Source: an uncultured Collinsella sp. (GTDB taxonomy: Bacteria > Actinomycetota > Coriobacteriia > Coriobacteriales > Coriobacteriaceae). Taken from it: a stretch of DNA of 64,000 nt. The notes below the pieces were generated by a model. The model did no database searches. It was given only the letters and a program-made list of their open reading frames with translations, and was not told the origin of the DNA. The translations under genes were made by a program, and so were the position numbers. Every line of letters begins with the position of its first letter. Within the stretch, counting starts at the first letter, position 1. Shown here one piece after another: positions 16,749-28,313 of the stretch. The stretch is taken from the NCBI GenBank assembly GCA_958435945.1, contig CAUBIC010000014.1, forward strand, positions 1 to 64,000. Direction: 5' to 3'.

Positions 16749-18589
16749 CGAATAGCCTTGCTTCTAGCGCATCGTGCGCGCTAAACCGCGACCCCATGGT
16801 GGGCCTGCGCCTGGTGCGCGTTGGAGGGTTTGAGCCTGCTATTGCGCTGAGCCCGGATGAGCTACCCGTCTACCAGCGTCGATTTGCGATGCTGTTTGCC
16901 GACGACGGCACCATGCGCCGTGGCGGCATCGGCCGCGTGACGCGTGCCGTCAATGCCCAGGGCGAGGCCGTGGCGCTCAAGCAGCTCATCTTGCCGACGC
17001 GCGACGAGTTCGATGACGACGCCGCTTATGAGGCGCTGGTCGCTAAGTTTAAGGCGGCGTTTCGCGAGGAATACGAATGCCATCGCGCCCTTTCGGGCCT
17101 TAAAGGCTTTCCCCGCCTGTATGGATGGGGCGAGGTCGACGGTGTGCCTGCGATTGTCATGGAATGGGTCGAGGGCGAGACGCTTGCCCGCCTGCGCCCA
17201 CGCCTTGCCGTGGACGATGCCGGTCGCTTGTCACCGCTCGTGGCCGCTCGCCTGGGCCGCGACCTGTTCGACTTGCTCTGCCGCATGAACCTGGTGGGGG
17301 AGGGCTTTGTCCATCGCGACATCTCGCCGGCCAATATTATGGTTCGCACGGCGCGCCTGCCGCTCGACCAACAACTTGTCGAGGGCACGTTCGATTTGTG
17401 CCTCATCGACTTTGGCTCGTCGCTGGCGCTCGAGCCCGCCTCTGCGGTGGCGGGAACCGGCGGCAAGGAGTCCTTTACAGAGCGCTACGCCACGTTGCGC
17501 CGCGCGACGGTTGCCTACGCTCCGCCTGAGATGCTCACCGACGATATTGCCGACCTGCGCGTTTTGCGCATGTCGCCGGCAATCGACGTGTATGCCGCGG
17601 CGAGCACGGTCTATGAGCTCATCGCCGGCGTCGCACCGTACGAGGTGGCGCCGAGCACTTCGGGCACCTCGGGTTCGCGCAAAAAGACGCGCGATATTGC
17701 CAGTCCCTATCGTCTCAAGATGGATACGCGCCCCGACTATCCCGCTGGCGCCCATGCGCCCGGTTGCGACCTAACCCAGCTGCTCCGGCGTGAGCCCGAT
17801 GTGGCGCTCGCCGCCGCCGAGCAGGCACAGCAGATGGGGCTCGAGCCGGACTCCGAGGAGCTGCGCGACGCGCTGGCATTTGTCGATGCCCAGTTGTTCG
17901 ACGTGGTCATGGCCTGCCTGTCGTGTAATCAGGGCGATCGTCCCGGGCCCGCCGCGGTGGAGGCGGCGCTTACGACGTTTTGCGACCACTACGCGCAAAA
18001 CGTCGGCCGCTCGCTCCGCGGCGAGCCGCTCACGCCCTGTCCCATGGACGCGTCCGGTCGCGTGGTCCGTCGAGCTGCGATGATCGGCGCTGCGGCTGTC
18101 TGCGGCCTCGTATGGGCCGTTGTGGTGGTGTCGGCGGCACTGCTGGCGTCTGGTGCTCGTGCGACGGTTGCCGTGGGGTACATTTCGTGGTCCGGTACGC
18201 TGCCGGGTATCGTTGCCGCGCTCGCGCTGGCGCTGCCGGGCATGGCGGGTATTGCCGCCGGCGCCATGGCGCACGATCGTCGCACGGGGTTCCTGCATGG
18301 CGTACTGGCGCTTTCTGCCTGCGAGGTTCCGGTGCTGATCGCGGTTGCATGCACCGTGTTTTCCCAGCGCGCCGTAGCGAGCGGTTTCGTTGCCGCCTTA
18401 ATTGCAACATACGCGCTCGTATGGTTTTTGCTGTCGATGGGTTTTGCCTTTGAGCTTCCCGTCGCGGCGCCGCGGCGCGCAAAAACCCAGACGGCGACGC
18501 CGCTTGCCGGTGGTGCCGCGGCGGTTCGCGCCTTTGTCGGGGCGACCGAGGAGTCGTCCGATACGAGTTCAACGACCAAGGAGGTCTAG
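16745..18589 (+). CDS. membrane Ser/Thr protein kinase-like protein
   Basis: A 614-residue protein with an N-terminal kinase domain (glycine loop GGIGRV at 60-65, Lys79, HRD at 190-192 followed by ISPAN, DFG at 222-224, APPEM). About four hydrophobic helices follow between 440 and 560, then a short cytosolic tail. The catalytic motifs are complete, so activity is expected. The kinase is divergent: HRDISPAN replaces the usual HRDIKPQN, and the activation segment is long. It overlaps the secreted-protein gene by four bases and is followed three bases later by an FHA gene, so the three are translationally linked. Confidence 0.88.
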   Translation: MTNSLASSASCALNRDPMVGLRLVRVGGFEPAIALSPDELPVYQRRFAMLFADDGTMRRGGIGRVTRAVNAQGEAVALKQLILPTRDEFDDDAAYEALVAKFKAAFREEYECHRALSGLKGFPRLYGWGEVDGVPAIVMEWVEGETLARLRPRLAVDDAGRLSPLVAARLGRDLFDLLCRMNLVGEGFVHRDISPANIMVRTARLPLDQQLVEGTFDLCLIDFGSSLALEPASAVAGTGGKESFTERYATLRRATVAYAPPEMLTDDIADLRVLRMSPAIDVYAAASTVYELIAGVAPYEVAPSTSGTSGSRKKTRDIASPYRLKMDTRPDYPAGAHAPGCDLTQLLRREPDVALAAAEQAQQMGLEPDSEELRDALAFVDAQLFDVVMACLSCNQGDRPGPAAVEAALTTFCDHYAQNVGRSLRGEPLTPCPMDASGRVVRRAAMIGAAAVCGLVWAVVVVSAALLASGARATVAVGYISWSGTLPGIVAALALALPGMAGIAAGAMAHDRRTGFLHGVLALSACEVPVLIAVACTVFSQRAVASGFVAALIATYALVWFLLSMGFAFELPVAAPRRAKTQTATPLAGGAAAVRAFVGATEESSDTSSTTKEV

Positions 18590-18592
18590 GCC

Positions 18593-19531
18593 ATGGCATC
18601 TCAAATCAAGCTCACCCCGTGCGGAGCCATGTTCGACATCTTTAAACGCGCAGCGCGCCTGAGCCATATCGAGCTGTGTGGCATGGTGCTTTCGAGCCGT
18701 CCGCTGGCCGATGGCCGCAGCCCCCAGAGCCGCGCCGCCGATCGCTCCTGGGTCTCGCGTTTTATCGTGCGCGCTCCGGTCGGCACGCTGCAGGAGCGCT
18801 ATTTTGCCGATTACGGCACCTCGGCCGCGCGCATCATGTCGCATCTGGCCCTGCGTCGCCGCAACCCCATGAATGCCACGGCGGTGACCAACATGGTGTG
18901 CGGGCCCGCTGGCGAGCCCATGGTACGGGCGCTCGAGGAATGCCATCAGGATACGAACCTCTACCGTAATGCGGCCGAGCGTCTGTCGCAGGCGGCGGAG
19001 CTTATGCCCGCCGAGCGTGCCGAGGCCGTGCTGGTGCTGTTTGTCGCCGTTGGCTGCTCGGCAGATGTTCGCTCGTCGGTGACCTATGCCATCGACTACG
19101 CTCATGCGACCTGTGGCGGCGCCACGTCGACGCCGCGCTCGCTGAGCACCTCGACGGTCACGGGCGATCACGAGGTCGCGCCGGCGCATCCGCTGGGTCT
19201 GCTTCGCGTGCAAGACGGTTACGTGGTAAGTGCCCCGCGCTGGATTCAGCCGAGCGAGCAGGGCGTGGAGATCGGTGCGCTGGCGACAGGGGAGGGCGAT
19301 ATCACCGATGTGGGCGATGACGTTTCGGCTCGCCATGCCCACGTGTGGTGCGATGACCAAAATGCCTGGTACGTCGAGGACCTGTCGTCCACCAACGGAA
19401 CCGTGGTGGTAAACGGCGCGACGAACGTCTGCACTCAGGTCGAGCCCGGCCGCCGCGCCCAGCTCAACCCCGGCGACGAGCTCAAACTCGGCGAATCCAC
19501 CACCTACGCCATCCTCCTCGGCGCCCTCTAA
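18593..19531 (+). CDS. FHA domain protein linked to the kinase
   Basis: A 312-residue cytosolic protein. The C-terminal 100 residues form an FHA domain, with ISARHAHV-like (VSARHAHVW), YVEDLSSTNGTVV and GDELKLGESTTY segments. The usual first Gly-Arg is replaced by EIGA, so phosphothreonine binding should be checked. Residues 1 to about 190 form an uncharacterised domain of mixed helices. AGGAGG overlaps the end of the kinase gene and drives this start. The adjacency suggests it reads phosphorylation made by the neighbouring kinase. Confidence 0.85.
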   Translation: MASQIKLTPCGAMFDIFKRAARLSHIELCGMVLSSRPLADGRSPQSRAADRSWVSRFIVRAPVGTLQERYFADYGTSAARIMSHLALRRRNPMNATAVTNMVCGPAGEPMVRALEECHQDTNLYRNAAERLSQAAELMPAERAEAVLVLFVAVGCSADVRSSVTYAIDYAHATCGGATSTPRSLSTSTVTGDHEVAPAHPLGLLRVQDGYVVSAPRWIQPSEQGVEIGALATGEGDITDVGDDVSARHAHVWCDDQNAWYVEDLSSTNGTVVVNGATNVCTQVEPGRRAQLNPGDELKLGESTTYAILLGAL

Positions 19532-20013
19532 CTCATCCCCCCCCAAATAACTTGCGGTGAAATAGGGACTGATTAAGGCCGTTAACAGCAAAAACACTCC
19601 CTATTTCACCGCAACTGCTGTGGGGTTCCAGGGGACTGTGCCCGTCGGTGCCGGGCGCACAATAGTCACCCGAGGTAAACCTTTACCGGCCACCTATATT
19701 TGCCGAAATATGGCTTGACGGCGGGGTACAATAAACCCGCATGCGGATTTCCGTTGCGGGCGCCTCCCATCGCCGGGGCGTGCCCGGGAGCATCCGGCAT
19801 GCGGCCTTTGCGGCGCTCGGTCATGTGCAAGACGGGTAGCTGGGCCTGTGGAGCGCGTACAGCCCTCCTCGCCTTGGCATGCCTTCTCTCCACGCCATGT
19901 ACCTGCTGCTCAGTCTGCCTGCCAGATGATTGGAAGCAACAACGAAAATCCCATCACGCCAATATCCCGGCGATCGCCGGGGCCTGTATACCTATATGAG
20001 AGGAGAGGGGTAT
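19532..20013. other. 482-base gap upstream of nifJ
   Basis: It holds an inverted repeat (19552-19614), a palindrome GGTAAA-CC-TTTACC (19674-19687), an AT-rich dyad ATATTT-GCCG-AAATAT around 19693-19708 and a perfect palindrome CCCGGCGATCGCCGGG (19966-19981) about 20 bases before the nifJ ribosome site. The dyads could be operators for nifJ; no regulator is identified. Confidence 0.4.
19552..19614. repeat. inverted repeat, TTGCGGTGAAATAG family, copy 1
   Basis: Perfect 17-base arms (19552-19568 and 19598-19614) flank a 29-base loop. The outer arm TTGCGGTGRAATAG is shared with the element at 32921-32984, while inner arm and loop differ. It sits just after the FHA gene. Confidence 0.8.
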
Positions 20014-23553
<3,540 letters not shown>

Positions 23554-23563
23554 GTCTCCCACC

Positions 23564-23688
23564 GCAGGATCTGAGGGCTGACCTTCGCGGACGTCCTCGG
23601 ACATGAAAGAACCCCCGCTGCGCACTACGTGCGGCGGGGGTTCTTTCGTCCTGCGGAGTGTCCGCGAAGGTCAGCCCTCAGATCCTGC
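23564..23688. repeat. 29-bp perfect inverted repeat around a terminator hairpin
   Basis: Arms at 23564-23592 and 23660-23688 are exact complements. The interior carries a second hairpin at 23605-23647. It begins 11 bases after the nifJ stop. Confidence 0.85.
23605..23647 (+). terminator. nifJ terminator hairpin
   Basis: A 14-bp stem, GAAAGAACCCCCGC paired with GCGGGGGTTCTTTC, lies at the apex of the longer inverted repeat. The TTCTTTC side gives a U-rich 3' flank on either strand. Confidence 0.75.
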
Positions 23689-24238
23689 TACGACTACGTC
23701 CTCGGATTGTGTGGGCTGATGAAGGACGTGGTTGTGGGGGCCTTTTGTCCCCTTCGCTGTTTCGCGGCTTTGCCGCGAAACCTCGCGCCGCTTTGGGGAT
23801 GGATGGAGGTTTTGGTTGTTGTTGCCTTCTATCCCCGTGCTTTGGGGCTGGTTGCCTTTTTGGAGCTCATCTTTATTCCTTATGCTGAATGAAAAGCCCC
23901 ATGTTTTTGCAGGGGTGCATACTCGTCTTATTAATGCATAGAATCTCGTATAGTGCGAGTAAGATATTACGCTGTCTGTTTTGTGTTTAGCAGAGATATA
24001 GTTTGCATAATCTGGTCGAATCCCTGCTCTATTAAAATAAAGTCGCACGTAAATGGCGTAGATATGCCTAAGCTGGGCTTCTTTACGCTGAGCGGGTAAA
24101 AATGACCGTTCACCGTTCAACTGTTTTCAAAATGAATAAAATAAGGGATAACAGGAATATAAACCTTAATAAACTCGTGTATCGCACGGACACGGGTTAT
24201 TAATGGGTTGTAGGCCTTTTACAGAAAGGATTCCAGCA
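23689..24238. other. 550-base gap upstream of carbamate kinase
   Basis: No convincing gene; a 149-codon minus-strand frame here lacks family features and a ribosome site. A hairpin GTTTCGCGGC/GCCGCGAAAC lies near 23759-23781. From about 23880 the DNA becomes clearly AT-rich. A dyad at 24166-24203 (TTAATAA...TTATTAA flanking CTCGTGT/ACACGGG) directly precedes the arcC ribosome site and is a candidate operator or leader structure. Confidence 0.45.
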
Positions 24239-25201
24239 ATGTCTAAGCCTCTTGGCAAGCCCGATCGTATTGTCGTCGCCCTTGGCGGCAACGCCCTCGG
24301 CAACAACCCCGTTGAGCAGATCGAGGCCGTGAGCAACACCGCTCACGCTCTTCTCGGCCTGATCGAGCAGGGTAACGAGATCATCATCACCCACGGCAAC
24401 GGCCCGCAGGTCGGCATGATCCAGAACGCCTTCGCCGCTGCCCACGACGCCATCGGCACCCCCGAGATGCCGCTGCCCGAGTGCGGCGCCATGTCCCAGG
24501 GCTACATTGGTTATCACCTGCAGCAGGGCATCGGCCGCGAGATGCACAAGCGCTATAAGCGTTGGCACGCCGCCACCGTCGTCACCCAGATCGAGTGCGA
24601 CCCGGATGATCCCGCGTTCAAGAACCCGACTAAGCCGATCGGCCCCTTCTATACCGAGGAGCAGGCCAAGGAGTTCATGGCCGAGGATCCCTCCAAGGTC
24701 TTCGTCGAGGATTCCGGCCGCGGCTGGCGTCGCGTCGTCGCTTCCCCCGATCCCAAGAAGATCGTCGAGGCTGACTCCATCCTCAACCTGCTCGACAACG
24801 AGTTCATCGTCATCGCCTGCGGTGGCGGCGGCATCCCCGTCGTCCGCGACTACGAGAACAAGGGCTGCTACAAGGGCGTTCCCGCTGTCATCGACAAGGA
24901 CCTGGGCGGCGAGCTGCTGGCCGAGGACTGCGATGCCGACGTTCTGTTCCTGTTGACCGCCGTTGAGCATGTCGCCATCAACTTTGGCAAGCCCAACCAG
25001 GAGGAGCTCGAGGAGCTCACCGCCGACGAGGCCGAGCGTCTGGCCGATGAGGGTCAGTTCGGCAAGGGTTCCATGGAGCCCAAGGTCCGCGCTGCCATCA
25101 AGTTCGCCCGTTCCCGCAAGGGCCGCACCTGCATCATCGGCGCTCTGGACAAGGCCGCCGAGACCATGGCCGGCCTCTCCGGTACCCGCATCCACGAGTA
25201 G
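24239..25201 (+). CDS. arcC: carbamate kinase
   Basis: Transfers phosphate from carbamoyl phosphate to ADP, giving ATP, CO2 and ammonia, the energy-yielding last step of arginine, agmatine, purine or creatinine breakdown. The 320-residue product has the family N-terminus (VVALGGNALG), the substrate loop THGNGPQVG, the central SPDPKKIVE region and a nucleotide-binding ACGGGGIPVV segment. GAAAGGA precedes the ATG at 24239. No arginine deiminase or ornithine carbamoyltransferase gene is in the window, so the source of carbamoyl phosphate is not shown. It has its own terminator. Confidence 0.97.
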   Translation: MSKPLGKPDRIVVALGGNALGNNPVEQIEAVSNTAHALLGLIEQGNEIIITHGNGPQVGMIQNAFAAAHDAIGTPEMPLPECGAMSQGYIGYHLQQGIGREMHKRYKRWHAATVVTQIECDPDDPAFKNPTKPIGPFYTEEQAKEFMAEDPSKVFVEDSGRGWRRVVASPDPKKIVEADSILNLLDNEFIVIACGGGGIPVVRDYENKGCYKGVPAVIDKDLGGELLAEDCDADVLFLLTAVEHVAINFGKPNQEELEELTADEAERLADEGQFGKGSMEPKVRAAIKFARSRKGRTCIIGALDKAAETMAGLSGTRIHE

Positions 25202-25223
25202 TCTCTACTCTGCTGCATCTCTC

Positions 25224-25299
25224 GTGGGCGCCAGGCAAAGCGCCCACAAACTAGCCTCTCTTCATGAGCCCCGCAGTCCGCTCCGACTGCGGGGCTTTT
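25224..25299 (+). terminator. arcC terminator
   Basis: Two hairpins follow the stop: GTGGGCGC/GCGCCCAC (25224-25247) and a 12-bp stem (25267-25278 with 25285-25296) ending in CTTTTG. Confidence 0.85.
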
Positions 25300-25308
25300 G
25301 CTATTCAC

Positions 25309-25339
25309 CTAGTCATTGGGGACGTTCTTAAATGACTAG
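25309..25339. repeat. small inverted repeat CTAGTCATT
   Basis: Arms CTAGTCATT (25309-25317) and AATGACTAG (25331-25339) flank GGGGAC. The left half, CTAGTCATTGGGGAC, recurs at 54963-54977. The right arm overlaps the stop codon of the peptidase gene. Confidence 0.65.
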
Positions 25340-26370
25340 TAGTAGGCCCACATGGCTTCGATTTCGTTGAGGACTTCTACGACGCCCCAGCGGCGGGCAC
25401 TGCGGCTTTGCGAGTTGGGGTCGTAGACTCCCACTTGATCGGCATCGTCGATGCCCCAGAGCACGATATAGTGTCCAACGCTGGTAAAGGTGCCGGGACG
25501 AACCGATGCGATGATGGGCGCGCCCGAGCGCAGCGCCTGGGTGATGGAGCTGCGATCGATATGGAGCTCAGTTCCGTTAAGGCCCAGCTGCCATGCGCCG
25601 CTCGTCATAAACGACCACTCGGTGGCACCGGTGGGGGCATAGTTGCCCGCCTCGGAAAGAGCGCACATATCGACCGGCGTCATATCGGTGTGACCGGTCT
25701 TATAGATGTAGACCATGGTAAGGCAGGTAGGGCCGCAGGCATTTTGACGGATGGTACCGCCGGCGTAGGGTAGCTCCGACCATGCCGGGTCAATCTGATA
25801 GATGTGGGGCATGGTGCCGGCTTGCCACTGCGCACGCGGGGTCGAAAACGCAAACGAATAGCCGGGCGCGACCGGGGCCTTGAGCAGCTTATCCTCGGCG
25901 GTTGGATCGAGGCCGGCCGAGCCGTGGGAGATACAGGAGCTCATAAGCACAAAGACCAGACAGGTGAGGATAGAGCACAGTGCGAGGCGAAGTCGACGAG
26001 CTGACAGGGCGGGGGCATTCACGTACGATGTCGAGCGGTAAGGCTTGCCGTCGCGTCCGCCTTGGGGATGCGAAAAGAAGCGGTTGATATGGATGCCGGG
26101 CTGACGTGCGCCGTTGCGGCGCAGTTGCGGAACCTCGGCCTGACGCTGTCGAGTGCGCGCGCCCAAGCGGCTATCTTGCTGCGCGCTTGTGGCCGTACTC
26201 GGACGGCCGCTCTGCCGTGTTCTGCTTGTCTGCTGCCGAGACGAAGGTCTGGGTTGCTCTTGAGGGCGTTGCGGATTGCTGCTCGTGGCACTTCTGGGCG
26301 TCGGCGTGGTACGGCCAGCAAGGCGAACGCTTTGTCGCCGTTGATCACCGTCGTTGTATCCGTATGCCAT
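25336..26370 (-). CDS. C39-like cysteine peptidase domain protein, membrane-anchored
   Basis: A 344-residue protein. The first 120 residues are Arg/Gln/Pro/Thr-rich and probably disordered and cytosolic. A hydrophobic helix (about 128-148) anchors or exports it. The external domain is a peptidase-C39-like fold with catalytic Cys in NACGPTCL and His in VGHYIVLWG, then a VYDPNS segment. Such domains cleave peptides or bacteriocin leaders, or act as cell-wall hydrolases; the substrate is unknown. The ribosome site (AAGGCGG) is modest. It is convergent with arcC. Confidence 0.82.
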   Translation of the reverse strand: MAYGYNDGDQRRQSVRLAGRTTPTPRSATSSNPQRPQEQPRPSSRQQTSRTRQSGRPSTATSAQQDSRLGARTRQRQAEVPQLRRNGARQPGIHINRFFSHPQGGRDGKPYRSTSYVNAPALSARRLRLALCSILTCLVFVLMSSCISHGSAGLDPTAEDKLLKAPVAPGYSFAFSTPRAQWQAGTMPHIYQIDPAWSELPYAGGTIRQNACGPTCLTMVYIYKTGHTDMTPVDMCALSEAGNYAPTGATEWSFMTSGAWQLGLNGTELHIDRSSITQALRSGAPIIASVRPGTFTSVGHYIVLWGIDDADQVGVYDPNSQSRSARRWGVVEVLNEIEAMWAYY

Positions 26371-26730
26371 TCGTACCGCCTTGTCTCATATATAACCTGT
26401 CTATCCTACAAAAAAGATGTGCAACAAATGGGTCCGCGCGTCAAAAGCTCGGTAAACGGTACGAAAGGCGCAAAACACACGGCCTCAAAAACATCTCTAT
26501 ATGCGTCCGATGAGCGTACGCCCGTCGGACGGGCGGCAACAATGAGCGGCAAACCGTGCCGTTCGTCCCAAAAACGGCGCCGCTCGTTTTGCAGTTCTGC
26601 CTTCGGTCGAGCTACAAGCGGAGCTGCTGCGCCAAGGCCGTATCTTAAAGCCACGAAATAAAAGAGCGCGGCAAAACAGACCGCGCAAGGGGTGACGTCA
26701 AGGGGCGTCAAAAAGGAAAGGAGGGGAACA
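26371..26730. other. 360-base gap between peptidase and permease genes
   Basis: Divergent promoters are expected but no clear -35/-10 pair is seen. GTGCAACAAAT at 26420-26430 matches one arm of the palindrome at 15668-15693. A hairpin GCGCGG/CCGCGC lies at 26666-26686, and GACGTCAAGGGGCGTCAA near 26694 is a short direct repeat. Confidence 0.4.
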
Positions 26731-28182
26731 ATGGCGGACAAGAACGCAGAAGTTGCAGTCGAGGATAACGGCGGCATGAAGAAAACGCTTTCGCTCTGGA
26801 ACTTCTTCACCATCGGTTTCGGTGCCATCATCGGTACCGGTTGGGTTCTGCAGGTCGGCGACTGGATGGTCGTGGGCGGCGGTCCCGTTCCCGCTATGAT
26901 CGCATTCCTCTTGGGTGCAATCTTCCTCGTGCCCGTCGGAGCTGTTTTCGGTGAGCTCACGGCTGCTATCCCCATCTCGGGTGGCATCGTCGAGTATGTC
27001 GATCGTAGCTTTGGCCGTACGCTGAGCTACATCACCGGATGGCTTTTGGCTCTGGGCAACGGCATCCTGTGCCCGTGGGAGGCCATCGCCATTTCGACCC
27101 TCGTGTCCGAGATGTTCGGCAGCCTGCCCGGCCTTGAGTGGCTGCGCGCCGTCAAGCTCTACACCATCCTGGGCGCCGACGTTTACCTGTTCCCGACGCT
27201 GATTGCGCTCGGCTTTGCAGTCTACGTCATCTTCCTCAACTTCCGCGGTGCCAGCTCGGCCGCCAAGCTCCAGGCCTTCCTGACCAAGGCCCTGCTCTGC
27301 GGCATGCTGCTCGCCATGGGCGTCTCGCTGTTCACCGGCTCGCCGGACAATGCCATGCCTGTGTTCTCCCAGGTTGCCGGCGCTGGCGGCGGCAAGGCCG
27401 CTACCGAGAGCACCAGCCTGTTCGCCGGCATCGTGTCGGTCCTGGTTCTGACTCCGTTCTTCTACGCCGGTTTCGACACCATTCCTCAGCAGGCTGAGGA
27501 AGCAGCCGAGGGCCTCAACTGGAACAAGTTCGGCAAGATCATCTCCCTGGCTCTGCTGGCCGCCGGCGGTTTCTACATGGTCTGCATCTACTCGTTCGGC
27601 ACCATCCTCGACTGGCATGAGTTTGTTAAGAGCCCGGTTCCCGCGCTTGCCTGCCTCAAGGGCATCAACATGCTCCTGTACCTGGCCATGCTCGTCATCG
27701 CCACGCTTGGACCCATGGGCCCGATGAACTCCTTCTACGGCGCCACGAGCCGCATCATGCTCGCCATGGGCCGCAAGGGCCAGCTGCCCGAGAAATTCGC
27801 CGAGGTCGACCCCAAGTCCGGCGCTCCCAAGCTTGCCTGCGTCGTACTGGGCGTCATCACCGTCATTGGTCCGTTCCTGGGCAAGAACATGCTCATCCCC
27901 CTGACCAACGTGTCGGCTCTCGCCTTCATCTTCTCCTGCGGCATGGTCGCCCTCGCCTGCCTGCGCATGCGCTTCACCGAGCCCGACCTGCCTCGTCCCT
28001 ACGAGGTACCCGGCGGCAAGTTTGGCATCGGCCTCGCTATCGCTGCCTGCGCCATCATCATCGGCCTGCTCGTGATTCCGTTCTCTCCCGCCTCCCTCAA
28101 CATGGTGGAGTGGAGCATCGTGATCGGCTGGTTGGCTATTGGCCTGGCCCTCATGGCTTTCACCAATTCCCGCAAAAAGTAA
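26731..28182 (+). CDS. APC-family amino acid permease
   Basis: Polytopic transporter of the amino acid-polyamine-organocation family, 483 residues with about 12 membrane helices. The first helix carries the family's unwound-helix motif FGAIIGTGW. A conserved FFYAGFDTIPQQAEE segment also marks amino acid permeases. GGAGGGG precedes the ATG at 26731. An amidohydrolase gene follows 131 bases later and a histidine kinase after that, so it may import the substrate of the amidohydrolase. The substrate cannot be read from the sequence. Confidence 0.93.
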   Translation: MADKNAEVAVEDNGGMKKTLSLWNFFTIGFGAIIGTGWVLQVGDWMVVGGGPVPAMIAFLLGAIFLVPVGAVFGELTAAIPISGGIVEYVDRSFGRTLSYITGWLLALGNGILCPWEAIAISTLVSEMFGSLPGLEWLRAVKLYTILGADVYLFPTLIALGFAVYVIFLNFRGASSAAKLQAFLTKALLCGMLLAMGVSLFTGSPDNAMPVFSQVAGAGGGKAATESTSLFAGIVSVLVLTPFFYAGFDTIPQQAEEAAEGLNWNKFGKIISLALLAAGGFYMVCIYSFGTILDWHEFVKSPVPALACLKGINMLLYLAMLVIATLGPMGPMNSFYGATSRIMLAMGRKGQLPEKFAEVDPKSGAPKLACVVLGVITVIGPFLGKNMLIPLTNVSALAFIFSCGMVALACLRMRFTEPDLPRPYEVPGGKFGIGLAIAACAIIIGLLVIPFSPASLNMVEWSIVIGWLAIGLALMAFTNSRKK

Positions 28183-28202
28183 CGCCTAGCCGGGGCGGAC
28201 CA

Positions 28203-28231
28203 GGTGCGCGGGGCCCTCTCTTCCGCGCACC
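28203..28231. terminator. hairpin between permease and amidohydrolase genes
   Basis: A nine-base stem GGTGCGCGG/CCGCGCACC with an 11-base loop and no T-tract. It could be a weak terminator or an RNA-stabilising hairpin within an operon. Confidence 0.45.
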
Positions 28232-28313
28232 GAACCCGGCATCACTTGGGTAGCTTTGTGAGGCTGCGACCCAACACGGCCTCGCCCACTATATGGATCC
28301 ATAAGGAGGAACC

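Noticed and set aside
23671..24120. 149-codon minus-strand frame in the gap before arcC
   Set aside because: No family features, no ribosome site, and it starts in AT-rich promoter-like DNA and ends in the long inverted repeat.
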